Part shown: piece by piece, positions 1-10,290 of the stretch
Position numbering within the stretch: position 1 is the stretch's first letter
How the letters are laid out: every line of letters starts with the position of its first letter
Origin: Penium margaritaceum
Taxonomy: Eukaryota; Streptophyta; Zygnematophyceae; Desmidiales; Peniaceae
Direction of reading: 5' to 3'
Length of the DNA stretch: 22,500 bases
NCBI GenBank assembly: GCA_023375785.1
Contig: SZWC01025682.1
Location: 3,343-25,842, forward strand
Notes under the pieces: generated by a model
Database searches by the model: none
What the model was told of the DNA's origin: nothing
Seen by the model: the letters and a program-made list of their open reading frames with translations, nothing else
Made by a program: the position numbers and the translations under genes

Positions 1-90
1 GTTGAAGCAACCTCCGCCGGGGCAAGAGCTGTGGCTGAGGCTCCTGCGTCCACACTAACTGCGCTTGTGCTTCTCGGATTCAAGGGTACA

Positions 91-150
91 TTTCCGCCCA
101 CGTTTCCGCCCACGTTTATGCCCACGTTTCCGCCCACGTTTACGCCCACG
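91..150. repeat. 12-bp tandem minisatellite, five units
   Basis: Five consecutive 12-bp units of the form tttccgcccacg run from 91 to 150; units 3 and 5 differ at one or two positions. Read on the plus strand they give a Thr-Phe-Pro-Pro-like repeat inside a frame open from base 1 to 258. The rest of that frame is Ala/Ser-rich and then Gly/Lys-rich. I do not recognise a protein, and the frame may simply be stop-free GC-rich DNA. It could be the end of a proline-rich exon entering from the left. Confidence 0.9.
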
Positions 151-203
151 TTGCCCTCCTCAAGCAAGAGATACTCCTTGACAGCCTCCCAATCCATTCC
201 GCA

Positions 204-253
204 GGGAAGGGAGAAAGGGAGAGGGGGTGTAGGGAAGGGGGGGAAGGGGAAGG
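204..253 (+). other. G-run tract, possible G-quadruplex
   Basis: At least four runs of three or more G separated by loops of one to six bases lie between 204 and 253, including runs of five and seven G. This satisfies the usual G-quadruplex pattern on the plus strand. Whether it folds is not known. Confidence 0.5.
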
Positions 254-684
254 TGTAGAAGTGCTCAGAGAGTTTACATGGGGTCAGCAATGACGCACGC
301 AAGGACTAAGTACAGCTAGGCTACTGAACAAGCAGACAAGAACAATCTCTGTTCGGAACTTCGGAAAATGAAGCGGAGAGTCGGAAGTTCCTGAATGAAC
401 GCTCAACACACAACGAACGTCTTCATTGAGCACCTTGCAAATGGCGCCGTGCGGAATAGCTGCATGGACAGAAGCAGGGTGACTTGGCGCCTCAGAGCTG
501 ACTTGAAACAAAAACATTATTTTCACTGCAGCTTGCTGACGCAATGTCGAGGAACGCATGTGAACGCATTTCACGAGTGAAACCCGGTGTACGCGGTGTG
601 GCTCTTTGACGCTGTCCATCTCCTGAGAGAGAAAGGAAGTCGTCGCGAACTGAACTTGCTCATTTCCTCTCACCCTCTCGTTCG

Positions 685-724
685 CTGGCCGCCTCGGTCG
701 TAAAGTTGCGAACGAGGCGGCCAG
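685..724. repeat. Perfect 12-bp inverted repeat (hairpin)
   Basis: ctggccgcctcg at 685-696 is exactly complementary to cgaggcggccag at 713-724, leaving a 16-base loop. The stem is GC-rich and stable. There is no T-run or gene to make it a terminator; it may be part of an old mobile element. Confidence 0.8.
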
Positions 725-929
725 TGGCCAACTAGTGCTGCAACTTTCGCGAGGTCACGAGAGAGCCACCGCAGCTCCGCTGGTTCACACTACTGGGTGC
801 ATTCCGCCTCTCCAGAGAACCGAAAGTCCGCTGAACAACTTTCAACGGCTGTTCTTGGGAACGCGCGAATAGGTTGTGACGATTCAGGCCACTCAACATG
901 GCCTTCTCCCCAACATTGAAATGCCTGGT

Positions 930-1405
930 CAGTCGAGGAATCGAAGTTCAGATTGGCCGTGGCTGGATTGTCGTGAGTGGGACCAGCGATTTCACCAACC
1001 CACATCCTTCTCCACCCACCGGTGTCGTGGAGGGGTGTGGGTGGGCATCGCGAAAGTGGGTGACGGAAATCGACGTCGGCAGGGACAACTAAACGATCAT
1101 ACCTCCTGGTTTACAGGCAACTTTGGACGTGTGAAGCGAGGCCGTCGGCATCGCTGGACTTTTTAACTTCAGTCAAAGATGTTTCAATATTTATTTGCGC
1201 ACAAAAACTATCATTGGTCCGACGACAGCGGACAGTGGCGGGCCCCGGTGAGCTAGAAGTGGGTGGTGATGGCGTTTTCAGCCCACTTTGCCAGGACGAA
1301 CTTTCAAGGGACCCAGAAATCAACGTCAGCAAAGTGGGTGGGTGGAATCGCTGTTCCCACTCACAACAAACCAGCCACGTAAATCAGGGTTCGAAGACTA
1401 GACCG
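930..1405. repeat. Diverged inverted repeat, about 70-bp arms
   Basis: The reverse complement of about 930-1003 aligns with about 1334-1405. The best-conserved part is gtgggt-ggtg-aatcgctg-tcccactcac, followed by a shared ccagccac. By eye roughly four-fifths of positions agree in the inner 55 bases and fewer outside. The spacer (1004-1333) contains further aagtgggt and cccactt motifs in both orientations. The layout resembles a foldback or MITE-like element, but no clear target duplication was found and there is no coding content. Confidence 0.5.
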
Positions 1406-2180
1406 GATTTCCTCGAGGAGGAGACTGCTGCGGTGTTCCGCAACAGCTTTTTTAGTGTCTTGTATCTACCGCCAATGACGTGGCAGGTCTGTTTCAGACA
1501 GATTCTGACACAAATTTGGTTCGGCACGCTACACCTGTATCGTGCGTGTTTTTTGGCTGTATATTGTAGTGGAGAGAGTCCCGCCCAGGACCTCCACGAC
1601 AGATTTCCAATACAAAATGTCAGGATTGGTAGCGAAGCCAATTATGTGCGGATACATTTATCAACATTTCTATTTTCACTGCGGAAAACACGACGAATTC
1701 CGATGGCTACGATTGACGAGACTTTACCCTTCGTACGACTACAATACTAGCTTCCATATTCGTTGTTTTCACCAGCAGTCGCCCAGAACTTCCAACCGCG
1801 ACCACGAGTGACGACGGCCGGCTGTTGCGAGGTTCATTCGCGCAGCAATGATTGCAGGCTTGAAGCATTTTTCCCCATGTTGTCGTGGCCCTCCTTACCA
1901 TGGCTGCCGCCCAGATTAGTCGCGCGTATACACATTTATCCAAGAGACCGCCCAGAACCATTTTTTTTCGAGAGGGACCAGGTTCGAAACCGCTAGATAG
2001 AAAAAAAACAGCTGCGGAACACCACATGCATTTCCTCCTCTAGCTTCATTAGGAGCTCTGCGAGAGTTTATGTAATGATGTCATCAGTTGAGTAGCGTGA
2101 ATGTCACCACCTCGCGCGCGTTCCCAGGCGTGGCCAATAGAGAGCATGCTTTTTACGTGAGGCGAAAGATCTATGATTTG
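1406..2180. other. Intergenic stretch with no recognised feature
   Basis: Short open frames occur on both strands but none has recognisable motifs or extends convincingly. A small tgcgg/ccgca hairpin lies near 1428-1441. I see no gene, RNA or repeat worth naming here. Confidence 0.5.
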
Positions 2181-2660
2181 TTCTTATCGCGATCCACAGA
2201 TCTCAGACCTCTTCAGTGATACGTTCGTTGGCCTCAAAGAAGCAAGCAACCGTTTCAGCTACATTTCTCTTATGAGTAACGTCTACAACTGATTTCAGAA
2301 TCTACGTCAGGAAAGTGTCCTCCCTAGGAAGACGAAACCTATCTCGGACAGGTGATTCTCCGAAAACCTGAGCGGTCTACGGCTTCAGCTGACTTATGTT
2401 CGGGAATCCACGGACAGAGTCGCTCAAAAAGTAGAAATGATATTGAAGTCCAGATTTTCATGATTAGGTTTTGGCATCGATCGAAAATGGCAAAAGCCTG
2501 TATCAAACCGCGGACGCACGTATGAAGCAGGCGGAGCCAATTGACCGACGTGAGATCCAGACCGTTCTCATATTCACTAGATCTGACTGTTTACACTGCG
2601 GATCCCGTTTAAAGTTGAGCGATGACCGCCGTCGATCCTACTGCTTGAACGGATAGTCTT
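2180..2660 (+). pseudogene. Possible decayed coding sequence with a CxxC motif, unrecognised
   Basis: From about 2185 a plus-strand frame reads with protein-like composition (LFSDTFVGLKEASNRFSYIS, then later LRLQLTYVRESTDRVAQKVE) for roughly 90 codons, interrupted by in-frame stops. A second plus frame, 2471-2656, begins at TTG rather than ATG. It contains a Cys-x-x-Cys pair (CLHCGSRLKLS) and ends at TAG. CLHCG looks like half of a zinc ribbon, but the partner cysteines are not convincingly placed downstream. The two stretches could be one broken gene or unrelated noise. I assign no function. Confidence 0.2.
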
Positions 2661-2966
2661 TTCGTGGGTATCCAACAATCCGGGTGGATGGTCTCACCGC
2701 AGGGCATCCAAATCGTTGTCAACATATGGCCACCATGGTCCAATGATTTCCAAAGTATTCACTTCTCTCTCATGTCATACAACGAATGGTTACTTTCCAG
2801 CCGTCGTCACTATCTCCATTACCGTACGTCTTACTGCGCGATTGCTTTCAACAGCGCCTTCCGTATCTTGGGCGTACGGCTGGGCCGCGTCCGGCACAAC
2901 CGAGGGGAATTGAGAGGGCCTAGGGACCGCAAAGCTGCATTAGGTGTCCGCAGCAAATATTCTTGA

Positions 2967-4539
2967 GAGATGCAGCTTCACGCTGTCAGCACAAATCGTG
3001 TGCGGTCATTTCTCAAGAAACATGATACAAAACAAATGTTATCAATCGAAGGAATTTGTCTCAGAAATCCTCATCAAAAGCAAGACACCAAGGGGGCTCG
3101 AATGGCATGATGTCGTAGGAACTGATATCCATGTATGTCAAAAGAAGAAACATGAAGCTAGAAAACAAAGCTCAAGCGGATGATGCCATGCGTGGTTCTC
3201 TGATTGCATATCCGATCTTCCTGCATCCTGTCGTGCGGTCAGGTGCGACGAGCCAGCTTTCGTAACGGTCTCTTCTTGAACACGCACAAGAACTCTTGTT
3301 ATGGGCTTTGACTAACCCCAGTCGTCAAATGACCATTTTATAAGCCAAGGATTATGCAAATTGCTACCACCTAGGATTTGAGGTTCATGTTGGACAGTGC
3401 ACACGGATTATGTATTGCAGGAGACACTTGAGGAATTGGGACTTTTCAGGAGTTTTTATGAAGTACTAGGGCGAACTTGTTTGAGGCAATGACCTGACCA
3501 GTCGCCACTAAATTCTGCGATGATGTAGACGTGAGGGCATGGAGAAGGGCCTACTCCGACTTGTTCCCCATTGTAAATGTGACGCTCAGCGATCACCGCA
3601 CAATTAATCCGCCGACAAATTGCGTCAGAGCCAAACCTCGACCTCAAGTTAGCTTTCGAGGGCCAATGCGTTCCTGAAACATAAAACAAAGGAGTAAAGA
3701 TTCAAAGAGGTCAACACTGGCATTTAACCTTAAAAAACACATAAAAAGGAGATCATGGAATCGAACCATTATCAAAGATCAAGTTTGAGCGCCGTCGAGG
3801 AAGGATAAACAACCAGTTTGATGTTTTGGAAAAGGAGAACGACCGAAAACACCACGACGTCAAAGCTAGCCATCCAGCCGTTCGGTGGGGCCTATAACTT
3901 TGCACATTTCTACCAAATCTGAGCCTCTAGTCCATGAGGAATCAGATAAGCCCAACCGGTATAACCCTTTAGGAGCATATGACCCCCCACAAGAATAGCA
4001 AGGAAAACAGGATTCTCTTCTAAATTCATCCTCAGTGATAATTGTAGTCATAGAACTGTTTTAACACCTCGAGAACATATGTATAATACAAGAAGGTTAG
4101 TAAGGCTTATAAGGGGCCTTACGAGGTAGATTTGAACAATGTGTTTGATTTCAGGGCGTGGGTGGTCGCTTAAAAAAATCTCAAAATTTTGTGGCTGATA
4201 AAATACTAAGGCGTGCCCTTCTAAATGTATAGTGCAACGTAAGCATCCAAAAACCAAATCAAAGCATTGTTAACGATCGCAATAATCCTTTAAGCCGTCC
4301 TACAAACTGGTCAAATTAAGCAGAATCCTCATGGAATGATACACCAAATGTCTCCCCATGTGACAAAAATGCACTCTGTCGTTTGGCGTAAAACTGCCAA
4401 AGTCCACACACAAAGGGCCATGAATCTACTGATTGAAATGCCCACTCAAAACTTTTGGAGACTCATATACATGTGGGACGTAACACTTCTTTCTCTTCCT
4501 CGCAATGCTTTAACATGACAAAAGCCGATGACGGCTCCA
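2967..4539. other. AT-richer stretch with no recognised gene
   Basis: Only short frames are present on either strand, including minus-strand frames at 4048-4257 and 3866-4051 with no motif I recognise. The stretch lies just past the stop of the minus-strand chromovirus remnant. Its 3' untranslated region and LTR would be expected here, but I could not find an LTR boundary or a second copy to prove one. Confidence 0.4.
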
Positions 4540-5058
4540 CTAGCCATCAATGAGAACATTGACATCTTGCATATTGTTTTATGGCTCCAAATTGTTTCTT
4601 GTAGCCATGTAGTTGTGCCACTTCAAGAGATGTTTTTACATTTTATCTATAGCACCAGGTTTTAAAAATGTCCTCAATGTTATACTCAATGTCCCCATCT
4701 AATTTACTTTCGGGTAATGTAGCAACATCAAGGCTTACAAATCCATTGTTGAGTCATGGATGTGTGTCAAATTGCTTACCAGAAGAGGTGATGAATCAAG
4801 ATGATTTCACGCATGCGAAGGCAAGCAGTGACGAAGGTTGACATTTGCCCAACCTTGAACATGCTTAGTTATCATGGTTGTCTAGTTTGTAGGATTCAAT
4901 GTTTACAATTTCTAGTAGGGAATGTTTATGTGCTACGATGTCACTTTACTAATCGTTCTATCCGCACCTTTGTCTTTGCAGGAATCTACCTTAGTTCTCG
5001 CAAAATGTAGGAGAAGTTGCAAAGATGAAAATCAACTACACAAAGTTTCTTCCAATCG
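4540..5058 (-). pseudogene. Ty3/gypsy (chromovirus) integrase C-terminus and chromodomain, decayed
   Basis: On the minus strand from 5058 down to about 4850 the translation carries ARTKVDSCKDKGADR, which fits the linker after a gypsy integrase core (L..A+.K....AD+.R). At 4702-4543 a chromodomain follows. Its first half reads LDGDIEYNIEDIF and its second, after a one-base frame change, reads LLKWHNY then NNLEP. This matches the chromodomain pattern (acidic start, VKW+GY, TWEP-like end). A TAG ends the frame at 4540-4542. In chromoviruses this domain directs integration to particular chromatin. In-frame stops and the frameshift show that it is dead. It continues the integrase core at 15628-16250, from which the copia element separates it. 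Confidence 0.75.
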
Positions 5059-5569
5059 TGTTGAAGATAACAAGGTGAGGGGGAGGAATAGATTGTGAGA
5101 GGGGGGACGGAGGAGAGCGGAGGAGGCGGGAGGCGGGTGGAGCCGGGAGTTAGTCACAGGACTAACTATCCCTCTCAGCTGTGAGGGGGGAGCGCTCTCG
5201 AGAGCTGTGAGGGGGGAGCGCTCTTAAGAGCTGTGAGGGGGGAGCGCTCTCGAGAGCTATGAGGGGGGAATTGAGGAGTAGAGGACTTGAGGAGGATCAA
5301 GGACGGCAAAAACAAGAACGTTCAAAGGAAAAGTGAGAGAGATTAGCCCGGGTGCATGACCCCTAACGGATTGCACCCAAATCCTCGTGTGGCTTGCCAC
5401 ATGGTGTGGTAAACCACGCGAGACTCAAGCAAAACCACTCGAGCGAAAGCCGAGCATGTCCTCAAGGTACAAAGAGTAGGGAGACGTATGTCTCCTAAGG
5501 AAAGGAGCTAGTCTAGGGCTGAACTAGGCCTGTAACCACAAGTAGCATAAAACATTCGCTACTTTAACA
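5059..5569 (-). repeat. Left LTR (3' LTR of the copia element)
   Basis: It begins tgttgaag and ends actttaaca on the plus strand, so it reads TGTTAAAG...CTTCAACA in the element's sense. It is 511 bp long. It aligns end to end with 15141-15627, sharing for example ggcttgccacatggtgt and cctcaaggtacaaagagt. By eye about 80-85 percent of positions agree, with many transitions. It is longer than its partner mainly by one extra copy of an internal 26-bp repeat. No convincing polypurine tract precedes it in the element's sense. Confidence 0.9.
5177..5272. repeat. 26-bp minisatellite inside the left LTR
   Basis: Three full 26-bp units at 5177-5202, 5203-5228 and 5229-5254 (agctgtgaggggggagcgct plus ctcgag) are followed by a partial fourth. 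Each unit ends in a palindrome, ctctcgagag, which in unit 2 has become ctcttaagag. The right LTR has one unit fewer. Confidence 0.9.
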
Positions 5570-6209
5570 TGATAATGCAAGCGTGGGTGGATGCCTCAAA
5601 CAGAAAGCTTGAACACCAGACCAAAAGCACATCATGTCCACGAGAAGCAACCGCAAAACCACTAGGGGAAACGACATCAGCGCGGTAAAGCCTGCCACAA
5701 CGAAAACGACAGTACGATGCGCCGGCGGGGGCATCCGTCATGGAAAACCCCCCAAAGCACATGGCAGACGGGAACAACCCTCCTGATGAACCAATCCAGG
5801 AGCACCCCTCTAGGAGCACCCATCCAGAAGCACCCAGCTGGAAGCTTCCTTCCAGAAACACTCGTCTAGGAGCACCCATCTCGAAGCATCAAGCTAGCGG
5901 CATCTGACCATAGCAGCTCGCCTAGGGTGCCAAAACGCCAAGAGCAAGTTCACACCGTGAAGGACTTACACACCCATGCCTAGAGGGACACAATAGTAGA
6001 GGAACATAGAGGGGAGCAAGCGAAAGATATAGGACAGGGAATGGGCAGAGACGTATGGGAGACACCAGACCGGCAACAAGGGGCAAGGAGTGCGGAAGAG
6101 CCTGTAGGGGACGGACACACGGTAGGAGAAGTCCCAAAGCAAGGAATGAACATGGATGCATCATGCAAGCGGTCATCGAGAAGAGGACCAAACGATGTAG
6201 GCAATAAGG
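5570..6209 (-). other. Copia 3' noncoding region between RNase H and 3' LTR
   Basis: Downstream of the recognisable RNase H the minus strand holds no further retroelement domain. Two Leu/Pro-rich frames here (around 5922-6231) look like composition artefacts. A 14-bp tandem repeat occupies 5794-5891. The expected polypurine tract beside the LTR is not evident, perhaps through decay. Confidence 0.5.
5794..5891. repeat. 14-bp tandem repeat, seven units
   Basis: Seven consecutive 14-bp units (consensus near atccaggagcaccc) run from 5794 to 5891; units 4, 5 and 7 are more diverged. Fourteen is not a multiple of three, so this is most likely noncoding and lies in the element's 3' region. Confidence 0.85.
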
Positions 6210-7720
6210 TCAGCGAAGAAAAGAGTGGCATCGGGCGTGTGGGGGAAGGGTACGAAGACCAACAACGGAGATACTCAAAGGAAAGGCAGGCTGGTGGAGA
6301 GCCTTCATGAGAAATTCTACTAGCTGGAAGTTAGCAAAGATAAACCAAAGAGAGACATCACCTGCAGCAACGACGTTGCGTACATAATACTGCTCAATAT
6401 TAACATGCTTGGTGTGACGATGAAGAGCACCAAAATTCGTGGTAATGGCCAACCCACTCTCACTGTCCGTATAGAGAGGTGCAGCCGGGATGGGGAGATG
6501 ATGCTCCCCGAGAAGACGACATAGCCACACTTTTTGGTGACAACACCACGCAAGGCCATGTAGTCAGCCTCCTTAGTGCTGCGAGCCACGCACCCTAGTT
6601 TCTTGTTGCGCCAAGATACGACAGCAGAGCCTAGGAGAAAGACAAAGCCGCTGCAATGGCGAGCATCCGCATCATGGGTGTAGTCACTGTCATTGTAGCC
6701 CTCTAAGAGCAACGCGCTAGACCCAGCCTGGAATAGAATTCCGCCTTAGGAAGAACCAAGAACATATTGAAGGATGTACGAAGCCCCCTGGAGATGGGCC
6801 GTGCGAGGCTCGCGAGTATTCTGAGCGAGGACATTCACCGCACAGGCAATGTCTAGGCGAGTGGTGCCAGCCAGGTATGTGACCGCACGAATGATGGATA
6901 GGAAGGTGACAATGGACTCCAACTCACCGATCTCGGTGTCGTGGGCCATTCGGAGAGCGAGCTAGGTGCCCATTGACATGGGTGAGGAGGGAGCAAGGAG
7001 GGGACGTGAGAGGTCAACAACGGAGGAGAAGCGCCTCGCGAGGGTCTGGAGGTATTGCTCCTGATGGATTATCAGACAACCGGGTAAGCGCTTAATATGC
7101 ATCCCCAAGAACATGGCTGCAAGGCCAAGATCCTTCATGTAGTATGCCAAGGAGAGGAGACCCTTCGCCTCAGAGATTGTAGAGGAGAAAGGAGAGGTGA
7201 TGAGGAGGTTATGCACATACATAGAAAGGAATGTTGGCACGAGAGTCGTGCCACCCACAAAGAGGGAGGGTCAGACAGATTGGGATGAAATGTCGTCGTG
7301 GACAAGCATGGATGAGAGTTCCTTGTTCCAAGAACAAGGAGACTGACAAATCACATAGAGTGCGCGGCGGAGGCGGGAAACTCGTCCGATGCCATCGGAG
7401 AAGCCTAGAGGCTAGAACATGTAGAGCTCCTCCTCAAGACGGCCGTGGAGAAAGGCGTTATTCATGTCTATCTAGTGAAGCTCCCACTGGACGTGAGCCG
7501 CGACACAGATGACGATGCGACTCGTTGTAAAGAGGCCGACAGGGGCATAGGTGTTAGTAAAGTCAACACCGTGGACCTGAGAATAGCCCTTGGCAGTTAG
7601 ACAAACCTTGTACCAGTCAAGGGCACCCAAGGTGGTGAACTTCTTGCGTAGGACCCACTTGGCCTTGATGGTTATGCGACTGGGAGGGAGGTCAACGAGT
7701 TTAAGCACGCCATGCTTAAC
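6210..7720 (-). pseudogene. pol: Copia reverse transcriptase and RNase H, inactivated
   Basis: In a functional element this region copies the element RNA into DNA and degrades the RNA strand. On the minus strand the RT start reads KAKWVLRKKF then LTAKGYSQVHGVDF and YAPV. IDMNNAFLHGRLEEELYM follows, then the catalytic loop region MYVHNLLI at 7208-7219 and MKDLGLAAMFLGMHI. RNase H shows YNDSDYTHDADARHCSGFVF, VSWRNKK and STKEADYMAL, then LYTDSESGLAI and RHTKHVNI. The spacing is as in plant copia Pol. Damage is plain: YVDD reads YVHN, TAG stops sit at 7472-7474 and 7412-7414 where the family has Gln, and frames shift several times (for example near 6950 and 6720). Several antisense frames here are shadows. 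Confidence 0.9.
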
Positions 7721-9369
7721 AAGTGCGACAAGCTCTGCAACACATGCTACATGCCAGGTAGTAGCATCCAGGAGTGAGAGAGAGTGAGTAAGGGTGAGGG
7801 GTTCGGACTCATCAAGAGGAAAGAGAGAAGAGGAAGTGGGCGGGAAAGACGTGACCGCAAGGACACAAACAGCAAAAGCCGGCGCACCGGCAAAGCAATG
7901 GTCGGTTCAAACATCGAGGGCATGGAAAAACTCAAGATGAAAGAATTGGCAACCATGGGCGTGACCTAGATTGAAGGTGTAAGGTGATAGAGAGCAAGAC
8001 GGAGGGAGCAAAACACCGGAGGGGCACAAAGGTGAGGGGGGAAGGGGGGGGTAAGGACCGCTGGAGAGGGTGGAGGGGGGGGAGTGAGTGGTGGGGGGAA
8101 AGTCGGAGGGGCAGCAAACAAGGAGGCAGGAAGAGGAGCAAGGGAGACAAGCAAGGGAGAAATGGGTGACGACATGTCGACGGCAAGAGGCAGGCAAGGG
8201 AGGGCAGAGGAGCAAGGAGATGGGACAGAGGGGGAAGGGGGGAGAGGCATAGGGGATACATGGGAGGGAGAGGGAAAGGACAACACAAGGACCGAGGATG
8301 TGGAACAGACCAAGGGAGGAACAACTTGAGTGAAAGATGAGGTAGGGGATGAGGGGGGAGGCGGAGGGACTATAGGGAGAGGGACAGAGGCGCAGGCAAG
8401 AGCGCGAGCGGTGCGAGAGCGAGTGCAAGAAGAGGTAGGTGGAGAGGGAGGAGGAGTGTCCACGATGGACTGTGGAAGTGGAGCCTCAAAGACGGGAGAG
8501 GCAAAAGGAAGGGCGCGGGGAGAGAGAGGAGGGGAGGAGGAGAGACTGAAGGATGAGCCCAGGAAGCATGCGTGTGCATCCATGAGTGGGAGCGGGAGGG
8601 AACACCTAGAAGGAAGTCTGTGTTAATAGTAGGGTAGTGGGGGGAAACTGCCGGAGGAGGAGATGGAAAAGAGGGGGGAGCGGGCGGCAAAGGGGATCGA
8701 GAGGGAGGAGGAAGGGGGGAAAGAGTCTATCAAAAGAAGATGTTGATAAGAGGAAGAGGAGGCCACGAGTGAGTAGAGGTGGCACAAGGCGAGGACGTAG
8801 GAGACGGTGTCATAGTTGCGAGGACAAGATCATCCGCGAGACTGACAGGGGAGGAGACCCGAGGAGGGGTGCCCTCTGAGAAATTCTCATCAGAAAGGAG
8901 AACAATACCCGCACAACGAGTGGGGGAAGGCACACAAGGGGAGCCCGTAGCCTGGGCCGCGGTCAGAGTAGGGGGGATCAAAGGAGGCGAGGGGGGGAAG
9001 CCAGGAGGAGAGGCAAGAGATGGCAATGGAGACAGCAAAAGGGGAGGGAGGGGAGAGACAAACAATTGCCATGCCGTGAGAGGGTGGTAGAGGAGGCGGG
9101 GGGGAGATGGAGGTGTGGGAGAGAGAGCAGGCAAGGAGGGGGGAAATGGGACGGGAGGTGGAGTAGAGGGCAAAGGGAAAGGGAGGAGAAAACGGGAGAT
9201 GGACACTGAAGGAGGCCCCCTTGTGGAGGCAAGGACGAGCGTGGAAGAGTGCAAATGAGCCGTAAGAAATGGCGATAGACAGACAAAGAAGGCAAGGAGG
9301 AAGTGGGAGCAAGTGGAAGGGGATGGGAGGTCGGTTTTACAAAAGATAGTGGTGGCACAAAGGGAGGGA
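7721..9369 (-). other. Expanded integrase-RT linker, purine-rich on plus strand
   Basis: Between the integrase tail and RT the plus strand is almost entirely G and A, so the minus-strand translations are Pro/Ser/Leu-rich in every frame. Copia elements normally have a variable Ser/Pro-rich linker of a few hundred bases here; this one is about 1.65 kb. The long frames at 7907-9312 on the minus strand reflect the lack of stop codons in CT-rich sequence and show no domain. Near-homopurine DNA of this length can form triplexes. Confidence 0.7.
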
Positions 9370-10290
9370 TAGGAGCAAAGGTTGAAGGATGTGATGGAGA
9401 TGAGGAGGGAGGCACTCAGGGAGGCAAAGACGAGGGAGGAGCACCAACGACCACAAGCCCATCGGAGGTGTAGGCTGTGGTAGAGGTCAAGGGAGGGGGA
9501 TAGCGATCCATGTGGAAAGCGCCGTAAGTCAGTTGCTCGAAGAAATGATCATGACAAGACTCGATGAGGCGATGAGCGACCAGGTTCGAGAAACGGTGTG
9601 CTCGGGAATGAGGTGCAATCTCAAGAGTGATGCAGAGGCGGCCAGGTGGATAGAGTTTACCCAACCGAGAGAGGGGAAAAGAAACATAATGGCCATGGTG
9701 CCCCACACCACAACTTGACTAAGGTCGGCACGATGACCAAACAAAAGCTAGAATGGCATAGTGTTGGGGGCAAGAGGGCCATGCGGGATTCAGTTCCAAA
9801 CCCACGTGCGATAGCATGCTGCCTCCACCCAGAAGCTACGACCTTGATCAAGGAAGCCAACCTGAGCCATTATTGTGCAGACACATCCAACAAGTGTGTG
9901 GTTCCAACGCTCCGCAACCCCATTCTACTATAGAGAATAGGGAGTAGAGAGCTCATGAATCACACCCTCATGGTCAAAGAATGATGATGTGTCGCCAAAA
10001 AACTCACCACCGCGGTCACACCGAAAGCGCAGCAACTAGTGACGACTCTATTGCTGCCCGGACGCGTACCACGACTAGATGGTCTGGGCAACATCACTCT
10101 TTTCCCAAAGAAAAAAGACCGATGTGTAACTAGAATACTCATCAATCATGCGGGGGACGTACATGGCATGCTTAGAGAGAGACTCATCCTAAAGATGACC
10201 AAGGATGTTAACATGAACGAGCTTAAGAGGAGCACGTGCGCGAGAGGGGAAGGAGGGAAAAGGAAGGCGATGCATTTAACAAACTGCACA
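9370..10290 (-). pseudogene. pol: Copia integrase, inactivated
   Basis: Integrase inserts the element's DNA copy into the host genome. The minus strand reads LKLVHVNILGHL, then MIDEYSSYTSVFFLWEKSDV, RCDRGGEFF, ELSTPYS and NGVAERWNHTLVG with FWVEAACYRTW. These are the successive blocks of a copia integrase core. The C-terminal part gives LLFGHRADLSQVVVWG and, in another frame, FFEQLTYGAFHMDR. Of the catalytic triad, the second Asp (10015-10017) and the Glu (9910-9912) remain. The first Asp position reads Asn (10207-10209). Two adjacent TAG stops (9925-9930) lie directly before NGVAER, and frames shift near 9780 and 9700. The part 9370-9553 has a diverged second copy at 14938-15120. Confidence 0.9.

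Noticed and set aside
1985..2000. gttcgaaac resembling a tRNA T-arm or B-box
   Set aside because: No matching acceptor stem, anticodon arm or A-box at the right distance; similar words at 1388 and 3750 also lack tRNA structure.
2590..2656. KDZ-type or other transposase zinc domain
   Set aside because: Only the first CxxC pair is present; the following Cys/His spacing does not fit well enough to name a family.
5050..5060. Intact 5-bp target-site duplication for the copia element
   Set aside because: The bases before the left LTR (aatcg) and after the right LTR (tcgtt) do not match as five; only atcg recurs, and its second copy overlaps the LTR's last base.
5177..5272. CRISPR-like array in the left LTR
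   Set aside because: The 26-bp units are directly abutting with no spacers and are shared with the other LTR; it is a minisatellite in a eukaryotic element.
7907..9415. Several long Pro/Ser-rich minus frames and Gly/Arg-rich plus frames
   Set aside because: All frames are open because of the G/A composition; this is the copia linker, not separate genes.
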